Shown here: piece after piece, positions 23,518-31,549 of the stretch | How the letters are laid out: every line of letters begins with the position of its first letter | How positions within the stretch are numbered: position 1 is the first letter of the stretch | Source of the DNA: Aphodousia faecalis | GTDB taxonomy: Bacteria; Pseudomonadota; Gammaproteobacteria; Burkholderiales; Burkholderiaceae_F | Direction of reading: 5' to 3' | Assembly: GCA_018712705.1 (NCBI GenBank) | Contig: DVGM01000024.1 | Coordinates: 1 to 41,890, forward strand | DNA: 41,890 nucleotides | The notes under the pieces: model-generated | The model's database searches: none | The model's input: the letters and a program-made list of their open reading frames with translations, nothing else | Told to the model about the DNA's origin: nothing | Program-made: the position numbers and the translations under genes

Positions 23518-24030
23518 ATGGATAGAGCTATTTTTTACCGTCAATGGAAATTACCCTGCGGGCCAATGATTGTCGCCTCCTTAGACAATAAATTAGTGAT
23601 GACTGACTGGTTAAACGGTTGGCACCATCAAACGATTCTTAACCGATTTGAAAAGTTACTTAATCTTCCTTTTAAAGAAGCAACGACGGCTGTCATTGAT
23701 TGCGCCATTGATCAACTGCAAGAATACTGCGAAGGGAAAAGAAAGCAGTTTGATCTTCCCATTGAACTCATCGGGACGCCATTTCAGATAAAGGTCTGGC
23801 AGGCTTTGCAAACTATTGCTTACGGACAATATGTTTCATACGGTGACATCGCTCAAGCGATCGGGCAATCTAAAGCCGTTCGCGCCGTTGGCGGAGCAGT
23901 CGGCCAAAATCCCTTATCAATCATCATCCCATGCCACCGCGTTATCGGTTCTAATAAGACGCTGACCGGATACGGCGGTGGTTTTGAGGCTAAGCGATTT
24001 TTGCTCAATATCGAAGGTTATCGATTCTAG
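23518..24030 (+). CDS. ogt: Methylated-DNA--protein-cysteine methyltransferase
   Basis: About 170-residue suicide repair protein that moves methyl groups from O6-methylguanine (and O4-methylthymine) to its own cysteine. Active site IIPCHRVIGSN lies near residue 135; helix-turn-helix YVSYGDIAQAIGQSKAVRAVGGAVGQNP precedes it with the arginine finger. The N-terminal domain is short, as in Ogt rather than Ada. An upstream GTG at 23506 is an alternative start; neither has a good ribosome site. Convergent with the his operon. Confidence 0.95.
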   Translation: MDRAIFYRQWKLPCGPMIVASLDNKLVMTDWLNGWHHQTILNRFEKLLNLPFKEATTAVIDCAIDQLQEYCEGKRKQFDLPIELIGTPFQIKVWQALQTIAYGQYVSYGDIAQAIGQSKAVRAVGGAVGQNPLSIIIPCHRVIGSNKTLTGYGGGFEAKRFLLNIEGYRF

Positions 24031-24037
24031 GCAACCG

Positions 24038-24068
24038 CTTTCTGGCCGAACTATGCTCGGCCAGAAAG
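24038..24068. terminator. Hairpin between convergent ogt and hisI
   Basis: CTTTCTGGCCGA (24038-24049) pairs perfectly with TCGGCCAGAAAG (24057-24068). There is no long T-run; it probably serves as a shared 3' end for both convergent units. Confidence 0.65.
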
Positions 24069-24079
24069 ATCGCAAAATT

Positions 24080-24709
24080 CTATATCCGCTGTTCTCTAAT
24101 TTCGTGGCGCTTTTTCAAGTTTTCCGTGATGATGGCTAAGTCCAAATTCTCCTGCTGTAAAAGAACCAGCAGGTGATAAAGCAAATCAGACGCCTCGTTA
24201 ATCGTCTCTTCCCGATCATGCACGGTCGCTGCCAGCGCTGTTTCAACCGCCTCTTCTCCGACTTTCTGAGCGATTCTTTTTGTTCCTCTGGCATAAAGAG
24301 AAGCAGTGTAAGAACTTTCGGGCGAGGCGCTTTTGCGTTCAGCCAGAATTTTTTCAAGCCTGGCCAAGAATTCGTGAGCAGGAGCCAAATCACCAAAGCA
24401 ACTCTCTTTTCCCAAATGACACGTCGGTCCTTGAGGATTCGCTAATATCAGCAGTGAATCACCGTCACAATCAAGAGCAACGTCAACAAAATCCAAGAAA
24501 TTTCCGCTTGTCTCGCCTTTTGTCCACAAACGATTTTTAGACCGCGACCAAAATGTGACTTTCCCTGAATTGATGGTTTTATCCAAAGCTTCACGATTCA
24601 TGTATCCCAGCATTAATACTCTGCCTGAGACCGCATTTTGAATAACAGCAGGCATCAAACCATTGCCTTTTTCAAAATCCAAACGCTTTAAATCTTCATT
24701 ACTAAGCAT
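24080..24709 (-). CDS. hisI: Bifunctional phosphoribosyl-AMP cyclohydrolase / phosphoribosyl-ATP pyrophosphatase
   Basis: Fused HisI-HisE enzyme (209 aa) for histidine steps 2 and 3. HisI part (residues 1-about 115): LMLGYMNREAL, TFWSRSKNRLWTKGETSGN, DCDGDSLL and PTCHLGKESCF with zinc cysteines. HisE part (about 120-209): GTKRIAQKVGEEAVETALAA and NEASDLLYHLLVLL. The ATG at 24709 is chosen since GGAG lies six bases upstream; it overlaps the hisF stop by eight bases. Enterobacteria have this fusion; most Betaproteobacteria have separate hisI and hisE. Last gene of the operon. Confidence 0.95.
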   Translation of the reverse strand: MLSNEDLKRLDFEKGNGLMPAVIQNAVSGRVLMLGYMNREALDKTINSGKVTFWSRSKNRLWTKGETSGNFLDFVDVALDCDGDSLLILANPQGPTCHLGKESCFGDLAPAHEFLARLEKILAERKSASPESSYTASLYARGTKRIAQKVGEEAVETALAATVHDREETINEASDLLYHLLVLLQQENLDLAIITENLKKRHEIREQRI

Positions 24710-25496
24710 TTTTAACTCCATAGGCCTTGCGCATTTCAACGCCTTGGCTGATTAACCAGTTTTTAAGTTCTTCGATATTGAGAATATTTTTGTGAAATAC
24801 CGACGCCGCCAATGCTCCGTCGACTTGAGCCTCACTAAAAGCCTCTAAAAAATGTTCCCGTTTGCCGGCGCCCCCAGAGGCAATTAATGGCACCTGACAA
24901 ATGGCTCTAACTTTTTTCAGCTGCTCAATATCGTAGCCTTCCCGTACACCGTCTTGATTCATCATATTGAGAACGATTTCGCCGGCACCCAAAGACTGCA
25001 CCTCCCGCACCCAATCGAGTGTTTTCCAACTCGTGCGTCGCGTCTTACTTTCATCACCGGTAAATTGATTGACCCAATAAGTATCGCTTTGCGAGTCGTA
25101 CCACGAATCAATGCCAATCACCACGCATTGCACTCCAAACTCGTCAGCCAATTGGGTAATCAATCCGGGATTAGCCAATGCCGGCGAATTAATTGAAATT
25201 TTGTCCGCTCCCATTGAAAGGATTCTGCCGGCCTCTTCAACACTGCGAATACCACCAGCCACTGCGAAAGGAATGTCAATCACTTCTGCGACCCGTCTCA
25301 CCCAATCTTTAGAAACTGTTCGTCCGTCAGAAGAGGCAGTGATGTCATAGAAAACCAATTCATCGGCCCCCTCTTCGGAGTACCGTTTAGCAAGCGAGAC
25401 AATATCGCCAATGATCTCATGGTTGCGAAAACGCACGCCTTTGACAACTTGTCCATCTTTAACATCTAGACAGGGGATGATGCGTTTAGCCAACAT
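24702..25496 (-). CDS. hisF: Imidazole glycerol phosphate synthase, cyclase subunit
   Basis: 264-residue TIM barrel; together with HisH it converts PRFAR and ammonia into imidazole glycerol phosphate and AICAR. MLAKRIIPCLDVKDGQVVKG holds the first catalytic aspartate (D11); ADELVFYDITAS, FAVAGGIRSVEEA, VVIGIDSW (second catalytic aspartate), NMMNQDGVREGYD and IASGGAG follow as expected. Starts inside the 3' end of hisA (31-base overlap) and overlaps hisI by eight bases, showing tight coupling. Confidence 0.97.
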   Translation of the reverse strand: MLAKRIIPCLDVKDGQVVKGVRFRNHEIIGDIVSLAKRYSEEGADELVFYDITASSDGRTVSKDWVRRVAEVIDIPFAVAGGIRSVEEAGRILSMGADKISINSPALANPGLITQLADEFGVQCVVIGIDSWYDSQSDTYWVNQFTGDESKTRRTSWKTLDWVREVQSLGAGEIVLNMMNQDGVREGYDIEQLKKVRAICQVPLIASGGAGKREHFLEAFSEAQVDGALAASVFHKNILNIEELKNWLISQGVEMRKAYGVKNA

Positions 25497-26230
25497 TCAA
25501 TGGCCTCCTTTACCGTAAATTTTTCTTCCAAAAGAGCACGACCAATAATGATTCCGTCCACTGCCGTTGCGGACAAGGCTCGTATGTCATCTAAAGAGCC
25601 AATGCCGCCCGATGCCTGAACGCGCAATCCCGGATAGCACTGACAAAGCCATTGATAAAGCTTGACATTACTGCCCTTTAGTAGACCGTCTTTGGCCACA
25701 TCAGTACATAAGACATGTTTCAAACCGACAGACAAATAGCCCTCAATCATCTCAGCCACAGTAAAGGAAGACGCCTTCTGCCAGGCCTGAGTGACCACCC
25801 TGGGGACTGCCTTTTCATCGATTTTGCAATCAAGAGCCAAAACCAAGCGATCTGCACCAAACGATTGAAACCATCGGGAAACTGTTTGAGGATCACTAAC
25901 AGCTACGGATCCCAGAACGACTCGCGCAACACCTGCATCGAGCAACCCACGAACATCGGCTTCCGTACGTACCCCGCCTCCGGTCTGAACCGGCACCGAC
26001 AGCTCCTTAACCAAATGAGCAATAAAAGCGGTCTGCCTTTTTTCAGGGTCACGCGCACCGTCTAAATCCACAATATGAAGTCTGCGGGAGCCGTCTTCAA
26101 TGTAGCGGCTTAATTGTTCAAGCGCATCAACACGGTAGCGAGTCTGTCTTCCGTAGTCACCCTGCTGTAACCGAACAACAGAACCATCAATCAAATCAAC
26201 CGAAGCAATGATATTGTTGGCGCTTTTCAT
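25466..26230 (-). CDS. hisA: 1-(5-phosphoribosyl)-5-[(5-phosphoribosylamino)methylideneamino] imidazole-4-carboxamide isomerase (ProFAR isomerase)
   Basis: 254-residue TIM-barrel isomerase of histidine step 4. ASVDLIDGSVVRLQQGDYG carries the catalytic aspartate near residue 11; LHIVDLDGARD, VQTGGGVRTEADV, and HVLCTDVAKDGLLKG with the second aspartate follow. GAGGGTGA precedes the ATG, which overlaps the hisH stop by four bases (ATGA). The 3' end overlaps hisF by 31 bases. Confidence 0.96.
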   Translation of the reverse strand: MKSANNIIASVDLIDGSVVRLQQGDYGRQTRYRVDALEQLSRYIEDGSRRLHIVDLDGARDPEKRQTAFIAHLVKELSVPVQTGGGVRTEADVRGLLDAGVARVVLGSVAVSDPQTVSRWFQSFGADRLVLALDCKIDEKAVPRVVTQAWQKASSFTVAEMIEGYLSVGLKHVLCTDVAKDGLLKGSNVKLYQWLCQCYPGLRVQASGGIGSLDDIRALSATAVDGIIIGRALLEEKFTVKEAIECWLNASSPV

Positions 26231-26832
26231 AGGTCACCCTCAACAAAATTTCTCAGCAGTTTGAGTCCTGCCGCGCCAGAGCGCTCCGGATGAAATTGAA
26301 CACCCCAAAAATTCTTTTGACGCACGGCAGCGGAAAATGTCACTCCATACTCGGTGCTCGCAATGGTGTAAGAATTCAAATTGAAGGCGTAGCTGTGAAC
26401 AAAATAAAAGTACTCACCCTGCTCACTGTCAAGTCCTTCAAAAAGCGGATCCTTGATAATCGGTTTAACGCGATTCCAACCCATGTGAGGTAAGGTCAGT
26501 CTTCCCACCTGAAGTTTGCCGACAGATTCCGGAATCACATTTAGCATTTTCACGCCACCTGTCTCTTCGCTCTCTGCCCCCAAAAGCTGCATTCCAAGGC
26601 AAATACCCAAAACAGGACAACGACTTTCCGTAATGCAAGAAACCAGATCCCTTTTTTGCAACTCACGCATGGCGGCCTGCGCTGTTCCCACTCCCGGCAA
26701 AAATAATCGGGACGCGCGTTTAGCTTGAGCGGGCTCTGCTGTCACAAGCGGTTCAACACCCAGGCGCTTCACGGCCGCCAAAAGAGAGGTCAAATTGCAG
26801 CACCCAGTGTCCAAAATCACGATGTCTTTCAT
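26227..26832 (-). CDS. hisH: Imidazole glycerol phosphate synthase, glutaminase subunit
   Basis: 201-residue class I amidotransferase supplying ammonia to HisF. N-terminal VILDTGCCNLTSLLAAVKRLG, nucleophile loop PVLGICLGMQLLG (cysteine near residue 79), and FHPERSGAAG with the catalytic histidine and glutamate are all present. AGGGAG precedes the ATG. It overlaps hisB by four bases. Confidence 0.97.
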   Translation of the reverse strand: MKDIVILDTGCCNLTSLLAAVKRLGVEPLVTAEPAQAKRASRLFLPGVGTAQAAMRELQKRDLVSCITESRCPVLGICLGMQLLGAESEETGGVKMLNVIPESVGKLQVGRLTLPHMGWNRVKPIIKDPLFEGLDSEQGEYFYFVHSYAFNLNSYTIASTEYGVTFSAAVRQKNFWGVQFHPERSGAAGLKLLRNFVEGDL

Positions 26833-27902
26833 TGAAGTACTCCCTTTGAAGAGGGCAGTGCATTGCCTTCAATTTTTATAGCTTCCCGCAGTGCGCGGGC
26901 AAATACCTTAAAGAGACTTTCTGCTCGATGGTGATCATTGTCTCCCGTTGTCTTTAAGTGCAGGGTGCAGCCCAGTGTTTGAGACAGTGACCTAAAGAAA
27001 TGCTCAATCATTTCCGTGGACATATCCCCTACCTTCTGGTACTTAAAAGTTGCGCTATAAACCAGATAGGGTCGATTGGAAAGATCTAAGGCACATTGGG
27101 CAAGGCATTCATCCATCGGCAGCATAAAACCAAAGCGCGCAATTCCTCTTTTATCTCCGAGAGCCTGTTTTAAAGCTTCACCCAAAACCAATCCGACATC
27201 TTCAATCGTGTGATGATCGTCGACCTGGAGGTCGCCTTTGACAGAAATCTTTAGCGTGATGCCCGCGTGCGTGGCAATTTGCTCGAGCATATGGTCAAAA
27301 AAGCCTATCCCGGTGCTGATTTCTGACTCCATCGAGTGATCCAAATCCACAAAAATGCGAATATCGGTTTCTTTTGTTTTACGTTCAATCTGTGCGCGAC
27401 GAAGTCCAAAGGAGAGTATTTTCTCGGCAATACTCGTCCAGTTCCAATTGTCTCGGCTATACAAAAAAGCTTTTAAACCCATGTTGACGGCCAATTCGAC
27501 GTCACTGAGCCGATCGCCGATCACAAAGGAGCGCTCATAATCCATTTCTCCCGATTCCAAATATTTTTTCACCAGCCCCACTTTAGGTTTCCTGCACTCG
27601 CACTGATCTTCAGGCTTGTGCGGGCAAATCAAAATATCGCGAAAATAGATGCCTTGAGAATTTAAGATCTGAAGTAAAAGATTTTGTGGTCCTTCAAAAT
27701 CCTTTTTCGGGAAACTTTCCGTGCCTAATCCGTCTTGATTGGAAACCATAATGAATTCCCATCCTGCATCACGAAGTTTTTGCAATGCGGCAATGCAGTC
27801 GGGCTCCAGTACAAATTTTTCAAACCGATCCACTTGGAAATCTTCAGGCTCAGCAATGAGTGTTCCGTCTCGGTCAATAAAAAGAAATTTGGATTGACTC
27901 AT
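26829..27902 (-). CDS. hisB: Bifunctional histidinol-phosphatase / imidazoleglycerol-phosphate dehydratase
   Basis: 357-residue fused enzyme for steps 6 and 8. Residues 1-about 165 are a HAD phosphatase (FIDRDGTLIAEP nucleophile motif near 8-19, VSNQDGLGT, CECRKPKVG zinc/lysine motif, FVIGDRLSDVE). Residues about 170-357 are the dehydratase (HSMESEISTGIGFFDHMLEQIATHAG, DDHHTIEDVG, DNDHHRAESLFK) with the manganese-binding histidines. This hisNB fusion is characteristic of Gammaproteobacteria and groups that received it by transfer; Betaproteobacteria usually have a monofunctional HisB. AGGAGG precedes the ATG; overlaps hisC by four bases. Confidence 0.96.
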   Translation of the reverse strand: MSQSKFLFIDRDGTLIAEPEDFQVDRFEKFVLEPDCIAALQKLRDAGWEFIMVSNQDGLGTESFPKKDFEGPQNLLLQILNSQGIYFRDILICPHKPEDQCECRKPKVGLVKKYLESGEMDYERSFVIGDRLSDVELAVNMGLKAFLYSRDNWNWTSIAEKILSFGLRRAQIERKTKETDIRIFVDLDHSMESEISTGIGFFDHMLEQIATHAGITLKISVKGDLQVDDHHTIEDVGLVLGEALKQALGDKRGIARFGFMLPMDECLAQCALDLSNRPYLVYSATFKYQKVGDMSTEMIEHFFRSLSQTLGCTLHLKTTGDNDHHRAESLFKVFARALREAIKIEGNALPSSKGVLQ

Positions 27903-28969
27903 GAACCTGCCTCCTGAAGTACCTGTGTTAATTTATTGATAAACAATTTGCACTCTCCGATTGTTCCGACAGAAACTCTTAGCACACCCTTGTCAGAGCC
28001 AGGCTCCCGAATCGCAACGCCCTTTTCCCAAAGACTTTTATAGATTCTTTCTGGCTCATCAACTTTAAAAAGCACAAAGTTTGTTTGTGATGGATAGACT
28101 GAACGGACACCGGGAATTTTGGCCAGAGACTCTTTCAAATACGTGCGATTTCCCCGAATCAGTTCTACACGTTGCCTCATCGCGGCGATACCGCCTTCAG
28201 AAAGAGCGTGCGCCGCAATGGCCGCAACAGGCTCGGGCACCGGGTAAGGGGCAATGACCTTACGCAAAGCCGCAATTAAATTCTCCTGCGCCAAAATCAT
28301 CCCGCAGCGTAAACCGGCCAAGGCAAAAGCTTTCGAGAGCGTTCTAATGACCGCCAGATTGGGGTATTTTTCGATTAAATCCACGATAGTGGCTTGCGGA
28401 CAAAACTCAATGTAAGCTTCATCAACAGCAACAATGGCATCTTTAGCCGCCTCCAACACTCGAATGATCGCGTCGCGGCTGACCGTATTCCCCGTCGGAT
28501 TATTAGGATTACACAAAAAGACCACTTTGATGTCCGGGTTTTGTGCTAACGCCTTGCATAATCCCAAAGTATCCAAACCGAGCGATTTCTTTGCCTCAAC
28601 CGTCAAGACGTTAGCGCCACAGGTCTTCGCACTGATACCGTACATGCTGTAGGTCGGCAATGCGTAAAGCACGGTGTCCTTAAAAGGCGTGCAAAACGTA
28701 CGGATAATTAATTCAATGCCCTCATCGGCCCCTCGGGTCACCAGCACCTCTTCGGGCTTTACACCGGCATATTGCGCATAGCGGTTGCGAAATAAAGCCG
28801 GTTGCACTTGAGGATAACGGTTTAATGTTTCAAACCGCATCTCGTACTTGGTCGCCGTTGGGTACTCATTGGTATTAAGCCACACCGTCCCCTCTGGCGC
28901 CCCCTCGTTGGGAGATTCATAGGGGATCAATGTTCTAAGAAAAGAGGGCATTAATGAACGAATATCCAT
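27899..28969 (-). CDS. hisC: Histidinol-phosphate aminotransferase
   Basis: 356-residue PLP enzyme (same length as E. coli HisC) for step 7, exchanging the amino group of glutamate with imidazole acetol phosphate. VFLCNPNNPTGN, AIVAVDEAYIEF and the Schiff-base lysine in RTLSKAFALAGLRCG are clear. GGAA lies before the ATG. Located three bases after hisD and overlapping hisB. Confidence 0.96.
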   Translation of the reverse strand: MDIRSLMPSFLRTLIPYESPNEGAPEGTVWLNTNEYPTATKYEMRFETLNRYPQVQPALFRNRYAQYAGVKPEEVLVTRGADEGIELIIRTFCTPFKDTVLYALPTYSMYGISAKTCGANVLTVEAKKSLGLDTLGLCKALAQNPDIKVVFLCNPNNPTGNTVSRDAIIRVLEAAKDAIVAVDEAYIEFCPQATIVDLIEKYPNLAVIRTLSKAFALAGLRCGMILAQENLIAALRKVIAPYPVPEPVAAIAAHALSEGGIAAMRQRVELIRGNRTYLKESLAKIPGVRSVYPSQTNFVLFKVDEPERIYKSLWEKGVAIREPGSDKGVLRVSVGTIGECKLFINKLTQVLQEAGS

Positions 28970-28972
28970 GAT

Positions 28973-30274
28973 TTAAATTCCATTAAGTTTTTCCAAACGG
29001 ATAGAAGCTGCTCGCTTGTGTGCGTCCAACTTTTCTGCCTGAGCCAATTTTTCAATCGCCGGCCCCAAGGCGCGAAGGCCTTCCTGCGTAACCTCCTGAA
29101 TGGTCATACGGCGCTCAAAATCAGCCAACCCTAGACTGGAATAGGTTTTAGCGTACCCATAGGTCGGCAAGACGTGGTTGGTTCCTGAAGCGTAGTCGCC
29201 GGCACTTTCCGTGGACCAATCGCCTAAAAATACCGAACCCGCATTTCGCACTTTGTTGACGAGCTCTCTTGCATTTCGCGTTTCCAATATCAAGTGTTCA
29301 GGAGCATAGCGATTGGAGATCGCAACACACGCATCCAAATCATCGGCCACAATAATACGGCTCATCGATAGTGCCACCTCTGCGATGGCTTTGCGAGGCA
29401 GCTGCTGCAACTGGGCATCAACCTCCAGCGCGACTTTCTCTGCCAATGATTGATCAGGTGTCACCAAAACCACTTGCGAATCCTTGCCATGCTCGGCCTG
29501 AGAGAGCAAATCGGCTGCAACAAAGGCTGGATTGGCCGCCGCATCGGCAATGACCAATACCTCGGAGGGACCAGCCGGCATATCAATAGCCGCACCGTCA
29601 GCACACTCGCTCACTAAACGCTTGGCCTGCGTTACAAAAGCGTTGCCGGGGCCAAAGATTTTCATTACCTTCGGCACGCTCTGCGTACCAAAGGCCATAG
29701 CGGCAATCGCCTGAGCACCGCCGGATTGATAAATCTCTGTGACCCCACACAGTTTGGCGGCATACAAAATTTCATCGGCAATTTTAGGCGGCGACATCAA
29801 AATAATTTGGCGGCAACCGGCAATCTTGGCTGGAATCGCCAACATCATCACGGTTGAAAAAAGTGGAGCGGTACCGCCCGGCACATACAAACCCACTGAA
29901 TCAATGGCGTGCGTTACTTGACGGCACGTAACCCCGGGCATCGTCTGCACCTCTACCGGTTTGAGTGCCTGAGCGCGGTGAAACGCTTCAATATTTTTGA
30001 CAGCTAACTGCATGGCCTCTTTTATGTCGTTGCACAAACGACATTCGGCCTCTTCAATTTCTTCTTCACTGACTCGAATGGTTGTAAGCGCTGTTTTATC
30101 AAATTTGGCCGCGTAGTCCCGCAGAGCATCGTCTCCTCTTGCCCGCACATCGGCCACAATGGCATCCACGATTTTGGCAATATCAGCCCCGGCCAGAACC
30201 GCAGGCCGCATTAAAAGCTCGGCTTGTTCTTTCTCCGTCAAATCATTCCAAATAACGGCTTTCATTACAGACAT
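28973..30274 (-). CDS. hisD: Histidinol dehydrogenase
   Basis: 433-residue zinc enzyme making the last two NAD-dependent oxidations to histidine. GLYVPGGTAPLFSTVMMLAIPAKIAGC, FGPGNAFVTQAKRLV, AGPSEVLVIAD, SQAEHGKDSQ, RYAPEHL and SAGDYASGTNHVLPTYGYAKTYS mark the family, with the zinc ligands in QAEH and SAGDYASGTNH. The ATG at 30274 is chosen because AAAGGGGAG lies at the right distance; a GTG two codons upstream and an ATG three codons downstream are alternatives. Confidence 0.96.
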   Translation of the reverse strand: MSVMKAVIWNDLTEKEQAELLMRPAVLAGADIAKIVDAIVADVRARGDDALRDYAAKFDKTALTTIRVSEEEIEEAECRLCNDIKEAMQLAVKNIEAFHRAQALKPVEVQTMPGVTCRQVTHAIDSVGLYVPGGTAPLFSTVMMLAIPAKIAGCRQIILMSPPKIADEILYAAKLCGVTEIYQSGGAQAIAAMAFGTQSVPKVMKIFGPGNAFVTQAKRLVSECADGAAIDMPAGPSEVLVIADAAANPAFVAADLLSQAEHGKDSQVVLVTPDQSLAEKVALEVDAQLQQLPRKAIAEVALSMSRIIVADDLDACVAISNRYAPEHLILETRNARELVNKVRNAGSVFLGDWSTESAGDYASGTNHVLPTYGYAKTYSSLGLADFERRMTIQEVTQEGLRALGPAIEKLAQAEKLDAHKRAASIRLEKLNGI

Positions 30275-30289
30275 TTCCACTCCCCTTTC

Positions 30290-31189
30290 TTACTTCAACA
30301 TTTTTTCAATCGGCAGAACCAAAATTGAGCTTGCGCCCAGCGCTTTGAGTTTTTCCATCGTTTCCCAAAACAGCGTCTCACGGCTCACCATGTGCATAAC
30401 AATTTTTGAGTCATCATCGGCCATGGGCAAGAGCGTCGGGTGTTCTGCTCCAGGCAGCAGCCTCACAACCTCTTCAATTTTGTCTTTAGGCGCATGAAGC
30501 ATGATGTACTTAGAGCCACGAGCCATGAGAATGCCGTCGATGCGGGCCAAGATCATGTCCATCAATGCACGTTTTTGATCTGAAAACTCACCCTTGCGTT
30601 CAATGAGGCAAGCTTTTGAGCGAAAAACCGTTTGCACTTCTTTTAAACCATTGGCTTCCAGGGTGGCGCCGGTTGAAATTTGGTCGCAAATGGCATCAGC
30701 CAGTCCTGCGCGCGGCGCGATTTCCACAGAACCCGTCAAGATACAAGTTTTAAATTTCACGCCTTGCTCACGCATCCACCTGCCTAAAAGATTCGGGAAA
30801 GAGGTCGCAATGCGAAGTCCTTCTAAATCGGATACACCTTTCCAGGGTTTATCTAACGGAATAGCGATACCCAAACGGCACTCTCCGAAATCAAGGCGGC
30901 GGCTCACGGTATAAGCAGCTTCCCGGCCCAAAGCTTCGCGGGCAAGCTTTGTTTCTTCCAAAACACCTTCCCCGACAATACCCATGTCAACCGTGCCATC
31001 CATGACAAGTCCTGGAATATCGTCATCTCTCACTAACAGCACTTCCACGGGGAAATTTTCCGCAATGGCAATTAAACGCTGAGCTCTAACGCGAACCCTC
31101 AGCCCGGCCTGCTCCAAAAGATCTAAAGAATCGTCAGACAGGCGTCCGGACTTTTGAAGCGCAATACGTAAACGAGAATTTTCAGGCAT
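30290..31189 (-). CDS. hisG: ATP phosphoribosyltransferase, long form
   Basis: First and feedback-controlled step of histidine synthesis (ATP + PRPP). At 299 residues it is the long hexameric HisG with its own C-terminal regulatory domain (about 225-299), same length as the E. coli enzyme. LRIALQKSGRLSDDSLDLLEQ at the N-terminus, ATSFPNLLGRWM, and the PRPP loop region ILTGSVEIAPRAGLADAICDQISTGATL are clear. Many Betaproteobacteria instead have the short HisG needing HisZ. AAAGGA precedes the ATG. Preceded by the attenuator and leader peptide. Confidence 0.96.
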   Translation of the reverse strand: MPENSRLRIALQKSGRLSDDSLDLLEQAGLRVRVRAQRLIAIAENFPVEVLLVRDDDIPGLVMDGTVDMGIVGEGVLEETKLAREALGREAAYTVSRRLDFGECRLGIAIPLDKPWKGVSDLEGLRIATSFPNLLGRWMREQGVKFKTCILTGSVEIAPRAGLADAICDQISTGATLEANGLKEVQTVFRSKACLIERKGEFSDQKRALMDMILARIDGILMARGSKYIMLHAPKDKIEEVVRLLPGAEHPTLLPMADDDSKIVMHMVSRETLFWETMEKLKALGASSILVLPIEKMLK

Positions 31190-31247
31190 CGTTTTTCCTT
31201 TCCAAAAATCATCTGTCGACCTTTTTGAACCGGAAAACGAAGGACGT

Positions 31248-31360
31248 AATAATAAGCCCCCGAAATTCTTTCGGAGGCGTCTTTATGAAAATGGATTTTA
31301 TTTTTGTTGCCACCGAAAGATTTCTTTTCGTCTTCCGGCGCAAACCTCATCACTCGCCAG
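31248..31360 (-). promoter_or_regulatory. his operon transcription attenuator
   Basis: On the minus strand, after the leader peptide gene, CTTTCGGTGGC (31319-31309) can pair with GCCTCCGAAAG (31278-31268, one mismatch) as an antiterminator. The competing terminator uses GCCTCCGAAA (31278-31269) and TTTCGGGGGC (31265-31256), followed by TTATTATT (31255-31248). hisG starts about 60 bases later. This is the classic layout where ribosome stalling at His codons favours the antiterminator. Confidence 0.75.
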
Positions 31361-31363
31361 AGA

Positions 31364-31414
31364 CTACTCAAGCGAATGTTGATGATGGTTAAGGGCAACA
31401 AATAAATATTTCAT
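31364..31414 (-). CDS. hisL: his operon leader peptide
   Basis: 16-residue leader with the run NHHQH (codons CAT CAT CAA CAT), giving three histidines within four codons, ending at TAG. AGGA lies six bases before the ATG. It lies just upstream of the attenuator hairpins and hisG. The enterobacterial leader has seven consecutive histidines; this one has fewer, so the response may be weaker. Function as a histidine-tRNA sensor is inferred from position and composition. Confidence 0.75.
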   Translation of the reverse strand: MKYLFVALNHHQHSLE

Positions 31415-31549
31415 GTCAGTTCCTATTGAACGGTTTTTATTTTTGCACTTTTTTTGCCGACTTGCCTACGTAAAACAATCTATATCGATCAATTTTTTAA
31501 TCAGAAAAATCACTTTAAAATTCGTTTTTTTAAATCAAGTTTGTCAATA

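Noticed and set aside
31123..31401. 92-residue minus-strand frame upstream of hisG
   Set aside because: It overlaps the his leader peptide, attenuator and the hisG start in another frame; the leader interpretation explains the region better.
31454..31549. N-terminal extension of the EamA transporter from 31454
   Set aside because: AT-rich, polar and overlapping the divergent his promoter region; the first membrane segment begins right at the ATG at 31550.
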